Assembly: GCF_025340265.1 (NCBI RefSeq)
Contig: NZ_CP022708.1
Span: forward strand, 891,501-955,500
Direction of reading: 5' to 3'
DNA from: Novosphingobium sp. 9
Lineage (GTDB): Bacteria; Pseudomonadota; Alphaproteobacteria; Sphingomonadales; Sphingomonadaceae
DNA: 64,000 nucleotides
The notes under the pieces were generated by a model. The model made no database searches. It saw only the letters and a list, made by a program, of their open reading frames with translations, and was not told the DNA's origin. A program made the position numbers and the translations under genes. Of the stretch, positions 1 to 8,009 are shown in pieces; position 1 is the stretch's first letter; each line of letters begins with the position of its first letter.

Positions 1-697
1 TGCCGATCTTCGCGCCGCCGCACTGGGCGCGCAGGCGGCGATCTTCGCAGGGGCCGGGCAAAGCTGCGTTGCCGGATCGCGTCTGCTCGTGCATCGCTCG
101 GTGCATGACGAACTGGTCGACCTTGTGGCGCGCGGCGCTTCGCAGATCCGCGTCGGCGATCCCGCCGATCCCCTCACCGAAGTCGGCCCGATCAACAATC
201 GCCGCCAGTTCGAGCATGTTACCGGCATGGTGAGCGGCGCCCTTGCCGAAGGCGCGGCGCTGGGCGGCGCGCTCGCCGCGATCCCCGATCAGGGCTTTTT
301 CGTGGCGCCCACCGTGATTGCGGGCGCCAGCAACGCAATGACCGTGGCGCAGGAAGAAGTCTTCGGCCCGGTCGTCGCCGCAATCCCCTTCGATACCGAG
401 GAAGAGGCCATCGCGCTTGCCAACGACAGCCGCTTCGGCCTTGCCGGGGCCGTGTGGACCGGTGACGTGGGCCGCGCGCACCGCGTTTCGCAGGCCGTGC
501 GGGCAGGTACGTTCTGGATCAATTCGTACAAGACGATCAACGTCGCCTCGCCCTTCGGCGGCTATGGCGAGAGCGGCTATGGTCGGTCGAGCGGGATCGA
601 CGTGCTGCGCGAATATACGCAGGTGAAGAGTGTCTGGGTGGAGACCGCCGCGACGCCGACCACCGCCTTCGGCTACGCGCCGGGCCTCGGAACCTGA
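1..697 (+). CDS. NAD(P)-dependent aldehyde dehydrogenase (5'-truncated by window edge)
   Basis: The reading frame is open from base 2, so this is the C-terminal half of an aldehyde dehydrogenase that oxidises an aldehyde to its acid. The catalytic cysteine lies in GQSCVAGSR (Cys codon 65-67). The conserved QEEVFGPVV block and the C-terminal GGYGESGYGR stretch are also present. The true start is outside the window. The gene ends 16 bases before the DUF3100 gene and is probably co-transcribed with it, the M20 amidohydrolase and the tannase-type esterase. A role in oxidising an aromatic aldehyde released by those enzymes is inference; the substrate cannot be read from the sequence. Confidence 0.93.
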   Translation, partial: ADLRAAALGAQAAIFAGAGQSCVAGSRLLVHRSVHDELVDLVARGASQIRVGDPADPLTEVGPINNRRQFEHVTGMVSGALAEGAALGGALAAIPDQGFFVAPTVIAGASNAMTVAQEEVFGPVVAAIPFDTEEEAIALANDSRFGLAGAVWTGDVGRAHRVSQAVRAGTFWINSYKTINVASPFGGYGESGYGRSSGIDVLREYTQVKSVWVETAATPTTAFGYAPGLGT

Positions 698-713
698 GCG
701 TGGCGGGGGGCAG

Positions 714-2060
714 GTGTCCGCGTTGGCGACGGTAGAGCCTGAGGCAAAATCGGGGGGCAGGCTGCGCCTCGTGGCGGGCATGGCGCTGATCGTGCTGGTG
801 GCCGAACTGGTGGGGCCGGTGGCGATCCCGCTGCCGGTAGGGGCGGTCACGCTGCTGCCGCTGCTCTGGGCGCTGCTGCTGGGCGCGGGTTGGGGGCTCG
901 CGTCCGGTACGCTCCGGCTGCCCGCCGCGCTCACCCTTCCCCCTGCGCTTCAGGCCCGCGCGGGGCACCTGCTCCAGTTCGCGCTGATGCTGTTCGTGGT
1001 CAAGCTGGGCCTGATGGTGGGCACCTCGGTCCCGCGCGTGCTGGAGAGCGGCACGGGGCTGGTGTTCCAGGAATTCGGGCACTTCCTGGGCACCATGGTG
1101 TTCGGCCTGCCGGTCGCGCTGCTGCTGGGCATCAAGCGCGAGGCGATCGGCGCGACGTTCTCGGTCGGGCGCGAGCCAAGCCTCGCGATCATCGCCGAAC
1201 GCTTCGGCATGCAGTCGGCCGAGGGGCGCGGGGTACTGGCGGAGTACCTGACCGGCACCGTGTTCGGGGCTGTGTTCATCGCCGTGCTCGCCTCGGTGCT
1301 GACCGCGCTGCATGTGTTCGATCCGGTGGCGATGGCGATGGGCTCAGGCGTCGGTTCGGGCAGCATGATGGCGGCCGCCGCCGGTGCCATCGCCGCGCAG
1401 CAACCGCCCGAAATGGCCAAGGACATCGCCGCCTTCGCCGCTGCCAGCAACATCATCACCACCACGATCGGTACGTGGTTCACGCTGTTCATCTCGCTGC
1501 CCGCGACGCTGTTTGCCTATCGCGTGCTCGAACCGATCCTCGGTCGCCGCACCAAGGCGAGCGCGGATACCTCCCCCGACGATCTGGACGCGCCCGATTT
1601 CGAGCAGGGCAGCGATCTTGGTCCCGTGGCCATCGGTCTGTGCTGGCTGGCCTGCGCGGTGATGGCGGTGATCGCCAATGCGCTGAACTACAAGGGCGCG
1701 ATCGACGGGGCGACGTTTGCCGCTGCCGCGATCACCGTGGTCATCGCGCTGGCCTCGACGCTGATCGCGCGGGCGCTGCCGGTGAAGATCCCGGTCGTCC
1801 TGTGGTGTTCGCTGTTCGGCATGGCCGCGACCTACCCGGCATTCCCGTGGGCGCCGGTGCTGGAAGAGGTGACGGGCAAGCTCAACTTCATGGCGCTGTC
1901 CACGCCGATCCTCGCCTTCGCGGGGCTTTCGCTCGCCAAGGATATTCCCGCGTTCCGGCGGCTGGGCTGGCGGATCGTCGTCGTCTCGCTCTGCGCCAAT
2001 GCGGGCACCTTCATCGGCGCGACGCTGATCGCGCAGTTCTTCGAACACCACCCGATCTGA
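714..2060 (+). CDS. DUF3100-type polytopic membrane protein
   Basis: A 448-residue protein with about ten hydrophobic segments (for example VAGMALIVLVAELVGPVAI and LPVALLLGI) resembles DUF3100 membrane proteins of unknown function. I chose the GTG at 714 because it follows a G-rich Shine-Dalgarno-like run and clears the upstream stop. The upstream ATG at 630 would overlap the dehydrogenase by 68 bases and add an Arg/Pro-rich, non-native-looking leader. It lies 7 bases before an M20 amidohydrolase gene. From that context it may transport the amidohydrolase substrate or product, which is inference. Family call is from recognition of the pattern, not a search. Confidence 0.75.
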   Translation: MSALATVEPEAKSGGRLRLVAGMALIVLVAELVGPVAIPLPVGAVTLLPLLWALLLGAGWGLASGTLRLPAALTLPPALQARAGHLLQFALMLFVVKLGLMVGTSVPRVLESGTGLVFQEFGHFLGTMVFGLPVALLLGIKREAIGATFSVGREPSLAIIAERFGMQSAEGRGVLAEYLTGTVFGAVFIAVLASVLTALHVFDPVAMAMGSGVGSGSMMAAAAGAIAAQQPPEMAKDIAAFAAASNIITTTIGTWFTLFISLPATLFAYRVLEPILGRRTKASADTSPDDLDAPDFEQGSDLGPVAIGLCWLACAVMAVIANALNYKGAIDGATFAAAAITVVIALASTLIARALPVKIPVVLWCSLFGMAATYPAFPWAPVLEEVTGKLNFMALSTPILAFAGLSLAKDIPAFRRLGWRIVVVSLCANAGTFIGATLIAQFFEHHPI

Positions 2061-2067
2061 GATAGAT

Positions 2068-3234
2068 ATGACCCTGATTTCCGAGATCGAGAGCACCGTG
2101 GGCGCGCAGATGCTGGACTGGCGCCACCGCCTCCACGCCGCGCCCGAACTGGCCTATCACGAGCATGAGACCGCCGCGCTGGTCGCCGAAGCGCTCACCG
2201 AGATGGGGCTGGAGGTCCACACCGGCATCGCCGGGACCGGCGTGGTCGCCACGCTGCGCCGGGGCGATGGTCCAACGTTGGGCCTGCGCGCCGATATGGA
2301 CGCACTGCCGGTCCACGAATGCGGCGGCGCAGAGCGCGGCCATGCCTCGCAGCGCCCCGGCGTGATGCACGCCTGCGGGCACGACGGCCACGTCGCCATG
2401 CTGCTCGGCGCGGCGCGGGTGCTGGCGAAAGACGAGAGCCTCAAGGGCACCATCCACTTCATCTTCCAGCCCGCCGAGGAATGCGGCGGCGGCGGCGCGG
2501 CGATGATCGCGGACGGGTTGTTCGATCGCTTCGCGTGCGACGAGGTCTATGCCCTGCACAACTGGCCGGGGCTGCCCGCAGGCCATATCGCGGTGCAGCC
2601 GGGGCCGATGATGGCCTCGCTCGATACCTTCGGCATCACCATCACCGGCAAGGGCGCGCACGCCGCGATGCCCCACCTTGCGCGCGATCCGGTGGTGGCG
2701 GGCGCGCAGGCGGTCCTCGCGCTCCAGACCATCGTCAGCCGCAATGTCGATCCGCTCGACGCGCTGGTGGTGACGGTGACGCAGGCGCATGCGGGCGATG
2801 CCGATAACGTGATCCCGCCCGAGATGATCCTGCGCGGCACGATCCGCTGCTTCACGGGCGAGGTGCGTGCCTACGCCCACGAACGCGTGCGCGAGATCTG
2901 CGCCGGGATCGGCGCGGCGACCGGCTGCGAGATGACCTTCGCGCTCGATGCCGGATATCCCGCGACGATCAACGCCGCCCCGCAGGCGGTCCGCGCGGCA
3001 CAGGCCGCCGAGGCGCTGGTGGGCGAAGACAGGGTGCGCCGCGAGATCCGCCCGTCGATGGCGTCTGAGGATTTCTCCTTCATGCTGCAGGCGGTGCCGG
3101 GGGCCTACGCCTGGCTCGGCATCGGCGAAGGCGCCGCGCCGCTGCACAATCCCGCCTACGATTTCGCCGACGAGGTGCTGTCCGTCGGTGCCGCCTACTG
3201 GGTCACGCTGGCGCGGCAGATGCTGGGCGCCTGA
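2068..3234 (+). CDS. M20-family amidohydrolase (hippurate hydrolase / N-acyl-amino-acid hydrolase type)
   Basis: A 388-residue cytoplasmic metallo-amidohydrolase. The binuclear metal-site motifs are all visible: HACGHDGH near residue 100, PAEECGGGG with the catalytic Glu-Glu pair, LHNWPG, and the C-terminal LHNPAYDF histidine. EDFSFM near the C-terminus is also typical. The length matches the family. Enzymes of this class split N-acyl or N-aroyl amino acids such as hippurate, or open indole-acetyl or amide conjugates; the exact substrate is not determined. The gene starts 7 bases after the DUF3100 stop, and the tannase-type gene follows after 45 bases. Confidence 0.92.
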   Translation: MTLISEIESTVGAQMLDWRHRLHAAPELAYHEHETAALVAEALTEMGLEVHTGIAGTGVVATLRRGDGPTLGLRADMDALPVHECGGAERGHASQRPGVMHACGHDGHVAMLLGAARVLAKDESLKGTIHFIFQPAEECGGGGAAMIADGLFDRFACDEVYALHNWPGLPAGHIAVQPGPMMASLDTFGITITGKGAHAAMPHLARDPVVAGAQAVLALQTIVSRNVDPLDALVVTVTQAHAGDADNVIPPEMILRGTIRCFTGEVRAYAHERVREICAGIGAATGCEMTFALDAGYPATINAAPQAVRAAQAAEALVGEDRVRREIRPSMASEDFSFMLQAVPGAYAWLGIGEGAAPLHNPAYDFADEVLSVGAAYWVTLARQMLGA

Positions 3235-3279
3235 ACCACCGAAAGTACCTGTAATCAGCAACGTCAGGGGATACGAACG

Positions 3280-5037
3280 ATGAGCAAGCACCGCACCCTC
3301 TATCTCGGCGCGCTGATGGCGGGCACTGTCGTCACGTCGACGGCGTTGGCGTCGGTCTGGGCGATCAGCGGCGCTTCGGCATCGGCCACTGCGCCAGAGC
3401 CGGTCGGCACGATGCCGGTCTTCGCCACGGTCCCCGCCAGCCTGACGCGCACCCAAAGCGCTTTCGCCGCACCGTGCCGCGCGCTTGCCAAGGCCGCGAT
3501 ACCGGGTGGCACCGTGCTGTCCGCGCAGCCGGTGAGCACGGCCAAGGGCGCGGCGTTCATTCCGAACGTCTCCTACCGTCCACTGCCGCAGACCGCCGCG
3601 ATGACACTGCCCGACTTCTGCCGGGTGACGGTGCGCATGACGCCGGTGACGGGCAGCAGCATTGAGGCCGAAGTCTGGTTGCCCGCGAGCGCCAAATGGA
3701 ACCAGCGCTACCTCGGCACCGGCAACGGCGGACCGGGCGGCGCGATCGCCTACTATGGCATGGTCTCGGGCCTGCTGCGTGGCTTTGCCGTCGCCAACAC
3801 AGACCTCGGCACCGCGCCGGTCTCCACGCAGGCGACGATCTATCCGGCCACCGCACGGCCCGAAAGCGGCGTCGATCTGGGGCACCGCGCCGATCACCAG
3901 ATGACCGTGGCGGCCAAGACGCTGATCCGCGCATTCTATGGCCACGATGCGATCACCTCGGTATTCTCCGGCTGCTCGACCGGCGGACAGGAAGCGCTGG
4001 CGCTCGCCCAGCGCTATCCGACCGATTACGACGGCATCCTTGCAGGCGCGCCTGCCAACAACCGCACGCACTTGCATGCCTACTTCCTGTGGAACTTCAT
4101 GGCCCAGCAGGCGGCGGGCGGTCGGCTGAGCGCGGCCAAGCTGGAGATGGTCCACAACCATGTGCTGGCCGCCTGTGCAGGCCACGACGGCGGCCGCGCG
4201 TCCGACGATTTCCTGACCGACCCGCGCCAGTGCCACTTCGATATCGAAACACTGCCCAAGTGCAGCGGCAGCGACGACGGCCCTGGTTGCCTGACCCAGC
4301 CCGAGTTCACCGCGCTGCGCAAGCTCTATGCCGGGCCGACCAATCCGCGTACCGGGGAGCGGATCTTCGCAGGCGTGCCCTTCGGCGTGGACTGGTCCGG
4401 CGTGCTCGCCCACGGCAGCACCGCGTGGCAGAACATCGATTCCTACACCTGGAACTGGACCTTCAAGCCGGGTTACGATTATCGCGGCTTCGATTTCGAC
4501 CGCGATCTCGATCAGGTGGACGCCAACAGCGCCTCGTACCTCAATTCGAACAGCGCGGACCTGACCGCGTTCCGCAACCACGGCGGCAAGCTGATCCTTT
4601 ATACCGGCACGGCGGACCCGCACATCCCATACCCCGACACCATGCATTACTACGAGCGCGTGGTCGCCGCGAACGGCGGCGATCTGGCGGCGACGCAGCA
4701 GTTCGCGCGCTATTTCCTCGCGCCCGGCATGGGGCACTGTGAGGGCGGCGCGGGTTTCGGCGATTTCGGTCAGGGCGCAAGCGTGCCGGGCCGGATCGAC
4801 AACGACCTGCTGCTCCAGCTGGTCCGCTGGGTGGAGAAGAACCGCGCGCCTGCGCCGGTCGCCCGCCAGTTCGATGCTGGCGGGAGCAAGGAACTCGCCG
4901 AGCGGCCCCTGTGCGCCTATCCGGCTTTCCCGGAATACACGAGCGGCAACCCGTCGCTGGCAACGAGCTATCGCTGCGTGCCGCATCCGCGCGGCGACGT
5001 GCCCACTCCGGCGCCGCGCTATCTCAACGCGCCGTAA
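3280..5037 (+). CDS. Tannase/feruloyl esterase family exported hydrolase
   Basis: A 585-residue alpha/beta hydrolase with an N-terminal signal sequence or anchor (about residues 7-32), so it should act in the periplasm or outside the cell. The family's CS-D-HC arrangement is complete: Cys232-Ser233 in GCSTGGQEAL, Asp446 in TGTADPH, and His486-Cys487 in GMGHCEGG. The two cysteines normally form the disulfide that joins Ser and His. Known members hydrolyse gallate, ferulate or MHET-type aromatic esters. The ATG at 3280 follows an AGGGG element 9 bases upstream. It is the last gene of the rightward set and is followed by a strong terminator. Confidence 0.9.
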   Translation: MSKHRTLYLGALMAGTVVTSTALASVWAISGASASATAPEPVGTMPVFATVPASLTRTQSAFAAPCRALAKAAIPGGTVLSAQPVSTAKGAAFIPNVSYRPLPQTAAMTLPDFCRVTVRMTPVTGSSIEAEVWLPASAKWNQRYLGTGNGGPGGAIAYYGMVSGLLRGFAVANTDLGTAPVSTQATIYPATARPESGVDLGHRADHQMTVAAKTLIRAFYGHDAITSVFSGCSTGGQEALALAQRYPTDYDGILAGAPANNRTHLHAYFLWNFMAQQAAGGRLSAAKLEMVHNHVLAACAGHDGGRASDDFLTDPRQCHFDIETLPKCSGSDDGPGCLTQPEFTALRKLYAGPTNPRTGERIFAGVPFGVDWSGVLAHGSTAWQNIDSYTWNWTFKPGYDYRGFDFDRDLDQVDANSASYLNSNSADLTAFRNHGGKLILYTGTADPHIPYPDTMHYYERVVAANGGDLAATQQFARYFLAPGMGHCEGGAGFGDFGQGASVPGRIDNDLLLQLVRWVEKNRAPAPVARQFDAGGSKELAERPLCAYPAFPEYTSGNPSLATSYRCVPHPRGDVPTPAPRYLNAP

Positions 5038-5064
5038 ATCGCACCGGGATTTGTGACACGGTCA

Positions 5065-5092
5065 GGGCCGTCGGAGTTCGCTCCGGCGGCCC
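5065..5092 (+). terminator. Rho-independent terminator after the esterase gene
   Basis: Inverted repeat GGGCCGTCGGAG / CTCCGGCGGCCC around a TTCG tetraloop, with one G-T pair, followed by TTGTCGTTT. It lies 28 bases after the esterase stop. Confidence 0.85.
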
Positions 5093-5411
5093 TTGTCGTT
5101 TGACACGCAGGGCCGAGCGTGAGGGGCCTGCACGGTGCTCCGCTTTCCTACAGGAGAGCACTTCCGGTAAACGGAAAGCATGTGCCCGCCGCTGTCCTCC
5201 TTCCTTTCGCCCCACCTTCGACAGGCTGGCCGCTCGATCCTCGGGCCGAATTTCGAGGTGTCACCTTGCCTGTCACCTTGGACCGCGCGCGGACACCATA
5301 AAGTAACGCTGTCAACATTTCTAAGTGTCGGTTTTGGAAGGGAGATAGTCGGCTGAGCGCCCCAAGGTGACACTTTCCCTCTGGACCGTGTCAACCGTGT
5401 CAACTTCGCAC
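5093..5411. other. Intergenic stretch between convergent genes
   Basis: No gene with a credible start, ribosome-binding site and composition is seen here. The stretch carries repeated GTGTCA/TGACAC words, including an 11-base inverted repeat TGTCACCTTGG (5271-5281) and CCAAGGTGACA (5362-5372), plus tandem GTGTCAAC near 5388-5405. Its role is unknown. Confidence 0.5.
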
Positions 5412-5444
5412 AAAAAAAGCCCCCGGACCTTGTGGGTCCGGGGG
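5412..5444 (-). terminator. Rho-independent terminator of the TonB receptor gene
   Basis: Perfect 10-bp stem CCCCCGGACC / GGTCCGGGGG (5420-5429 and 5435-5444) with a 5-nt loop. Read on the minus strand it is followed by seven U residues (AAAAAAA at 5412-5418). It lies 55 bases beyond the receptor stop. Confidence 0.9.
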
Positions 5445-5498
5445 ATGCAGTCAGGGTAAGGGAAATGTGCGAGCCGAAGGGCTGTTATGCCCTCTGTT

Positions 5499-7709
5499 TT
5501 AGAACTTGTAGTCGAGGCTCAGCGTGACAGTGCGCGGCTGAACCGGCACGGCGCGCAGGCCGAAATCGGGGCGGAAGGGATACTGCATGCCGACATACGA
5601 ACGGTTCTCGAACAGGTTCTGCACCGTCAGGCGGGCGGTAAGCGAACCGAGTTCGGCGCCGACATAGGCATTGGCGAGGTTCATCGACTTGAACGGATAG
5701 GGATGGCCGGTGCCTTCGAAGAAGTTCACATACGGGTCCTTGTGCGAGAAGCTGGCCCCGGCGAGCAGGCTGGTGCCCTCCTTGACTTCGCGCTTCCAGT
5801 CCGCCGCGACCGAGTACTGCCACTTCGAGGACAGCGGCAGGGTGTCGCCCTTGATGCCGCCCGAAAGCGGCAGGTCGTCGTCGAGGTAGGCGTCCTGATA
5901 GGTGGCGGTGGCCGAGAGGCGCAGGTCCGGCGTTGCCTGATAGCCGCCGCTGAACTCGACGCCGTTGCTGGTCGCCGAACCGCCGTTGGTCACGAAGATA
6001 CAGGTCGAATCGCCCTGAACCTGGCTGACGTTGAGCTGCATGTTCTTCCACTTGATGTGGTAGGCGGTCAGCTCGAAGTTCACCTTGCGGTCGAGGATCA
6101 GGCCCTTGATGCCCGCCTCGTAGTTGTCGGTGCGATCAGGATCGCTGGCGGCGGGAATGTCGCACGACGAGTTCGGACTGTTGAACGCGCCGGGACGATA
6201 GCCGGTGGCGAAGCGGCCATAGAACAGGAAGTCCGGATTGAAGTGGTAGCGGCCGTTGACGCTCCAGATGCCGACGCCGACGTGGCCGGTGTCCGCCGGG
6301 TTGGTTGCGCCGCCCAGCAGACCGGTGGAACTCGCCGCGCCGACCTGACTGTAGTTCGTGTAGCGTCCACCCGCCGACAGGTCGAACTTGTCGGAGAACT
6401 TGTAGGTGGCGTTGGCGAAGCCGGCGACTTCCTTGTACTTGTAGCGCGAATGGCCCTGCAACAGCGTGAAATCGGGAACGGGCACGAGGTTGGCGTCGAG
6501 TGCCTGGAAGTTGGTATCCTCGCCCGCGCGTTCGTTGGTGTAGTAGAAGCCGACCGTATATTCGAGGCGGGCCTTGGCCGAGGAGGTCAGGCGGGTTTCC
6601 GAGGTGAACTTGCGCACTGTGGAAGCGAGGCCAAAGCGGGTCTTGCCGTTTTCCGCCGGGTTGTAGGCCGCATAGGCCTCGGTCAGATCCTGGTTAAGCA
6701 GGGTGTCCATCGCCACCCAGCCCGCCGAGGTGGTCAGCGTTGCGAAGTCGAGATCGTAGTCCGCCCCGGCAGTGTAATCGACGGTCTTCTGGTTGATGGC
6801 GGTCGGTAGGTCCGAATAGGTCTTCTGCGGACCATAGACCGGGTGCAGGCCATCGGCTGTGACGAGCACCGTCGCCACGTCATCGGCATCGGACTTCTGG
6901 TAGAGCACACCGCCGTGCAGCTTGAGGCGGTCGGTCGCCTGCCACAGCAATGCGAAACGCCCGCCGTAACTCTTGGAGGAGTTCGCATTCTTCACGCCGG
7001 TGCCGACGTTGTCGATATAGCCGGGCGTCTTGGAGTAGAAGGCGCTGGCGCGGACCGCGAGCACACCGTCGACGATCGGCGCGTTGATCGCGGCGCGCGG
7101 CGACCAAGAAAGTCCGCCTGCGCCATTGGTGTAGCCCACCGTGGCACCGGCGCGGCCTTCGAACTTGTTCAGGTCGGGCTTCTTGAGCGTGTACTTGATG
7201 AGGCCGCCCATCGAGTTCGCGCCATAGAGCGTCCCCTGCGGGCCGCGCAGGATTTCGACCGCATCCATGTCGTAGGGCTGGAGGTCGAGCGTGAACAGGT
7301 TGCCGCGTCCGGCAGCGGTGGAGGAGCCGACCGGAAGATCGTCGATATAGGTGGCGACGAGCGGGCCTGCGAAGTCGTCGAGGAACGAGCCGGACAGGCC
7401 GCGCAGCTGGATCGAGTTCATGCCGGGGCCGCCGTAGTTCGAGATCGACAGGCCCGGAACGGTGCTGACGAGATCGGTCAGCTGCTTGACCTGCATGGCC
7501 TCCAGCTTCGCGCCGCCGATCGAGGTGATCGAAGCCGGAACGTCGATCGAGCGCTCATCGCGCTTCTGGGCGGTGACGACGATATCGCCGGGCACATCAT
7601 CCGCCACCGCAGCGGGTTGCGTTTGGGCATGGGCTACGGTCGCGAAGGACAGCGCCGTGGATGTGGCCATCAGGACTTGGAAAAGACGACGAGACGCAAC
7701 TTTGGACAT
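5499..7709 (-). CDS. TonB-dependent outer-membrane receptor
   Basis: A 736-residue receptor with a signal peptide ending near AHAQ. A TonB-box/plug start DIVVTAQKR follows, then a plug domain (SIQLRGLSG), a long beta-barrel with alternating aromatic strands, and the C-terminal strand TVTLSLDYKF that ends in Phe. ATG 7709 is preceded by a GGGGGG Shine-Dalgarno-like run. No siderophore-receptor hallmark is evident. The sphingomonad family of this type imports plant-derived or aromatic oligomers as well as metal chelates. Being beside the esterase/amidohydrolase set, it may supply their substrate, which is inference. Confidence 0.93.
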   Translation of the reverse strand: MSKVASRRLFQVLMATSTALSFATVAHAQTQPAAVADDVPGDIVVTAQKRDERSIDVPASITSIGGAKLEAMQVKQLTDLVSTVPGLSISNYGGPGMNSIQLRGLSGSFLDDFAGPLVATYIDDLPVGSSTAAGRGNLFTLDLQPYDMDAVEILRGPQGTLYGANSMGGLIKYTLKKPDLNKFEGRAGATVGYTNGAGGLSWSPRAAINAPIVDGVLAVRASAFYSKTPGYIDNVGTGVKNANSSKSYGGRFALLWQATDRLKLHGGVLYQKSDADDVATVLVTADGLHPVYGPQKTYSDLPTAINQKTVDYTAGADYDLDFATLTTSAGWVAMDTLLNQDLTEAYAAYNPAENGKTRFGLASTVRKFTSETRLTSSAKARLEYTVGFYYTNERAGEDTNFQALDANLVPVPDFTLLQGHSRYKYKEVAGFANATYKFSDKFDLSAGGRYTNYSQVGAASSTGLLGGATNPADTGHVGVGIWSVNGRYHFNPDFLFYGRFATGYRPGAFNSPNSSCDIPAASDPDRTDNYEAGIKGLILDRKVNFELTAYHIKWKNMQLNVSQVQGDSTCIFVTNGGSATSNGVEFSGGYQATPDLRLSATATYQDAYLDDDLPLSGGIKGDTLPLSSKWQYSVAADWKREVKEGTSLLAGASFSHKDPYVNFFEGTGHPYPFKSMNLANAYVGAELGSLTARLTVQNLFENRSYVGMQYPFRPDFGLRAVPVQPRTVTLSLDYKF

Positions 7710-7811
7710 GGACGACCCCCCTGGTCATGCACGATTGGTGAATACCCCCGTGCTTCTGGGGAAACTATCTCTCGCGATGAAATCGGTGGAAATGGCGTCG
7801 CGAATATGTTG

Positions 7812-7832
7812 GCGTTGCCTGTCAGGCAACGC
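7812..7832. promoter_or_regulatory. Perfect palindrome upstream of the TonB receptor
   Basis: GCGTTGCCTG - T - CAGGCAACGC is a perfect 10+10-bp inverted repeat with a one-base centre, 103 bases upstream of the receptor start. It may be an operator for the receptor gene. A one-base centre is too tight for a normal terminator hairpin. Confidence 0.45.
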
Positions 7833-7948
7833 AGCCTGAAGCAGGAATCTCGTATAGGAAGCGCTTCAACACAGGATAGGGAGTACTCTAAGGTCTTGCC
7901 GGAAAGTGATATCGCTGAGGCTCGATCTGCGAACAGTACCGACACGAC

Positions 7949-7976
7949 AACGCCCGGATTCTTAGGTCCGGGCGTT
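7949..7976 (-). terminator. Probable terminator of the RND efflux operon
   Basis: Perfect 10-bp inverted repeat AACGCCCGGA / TCCGGGCGTT with an 8-nt loop, just beyond the stop of the outer-membrane channel gene. The U-tract is weak on the minus strand, so termination strength is uncertain. Confidence 0.6.
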
Positions 7977-8009
7977 GTTGGGCAATCGGTAAAGCCTGAA
8001 CGAGCAGCC

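Noticed and set aside
2011..4986. 991-codon minus-strand frame opposite the amidohydrolase and esterase
   Set aside because: Arg/His-rich shadow in the antisense of two well-supported genes; no family pattern or initiation signal.
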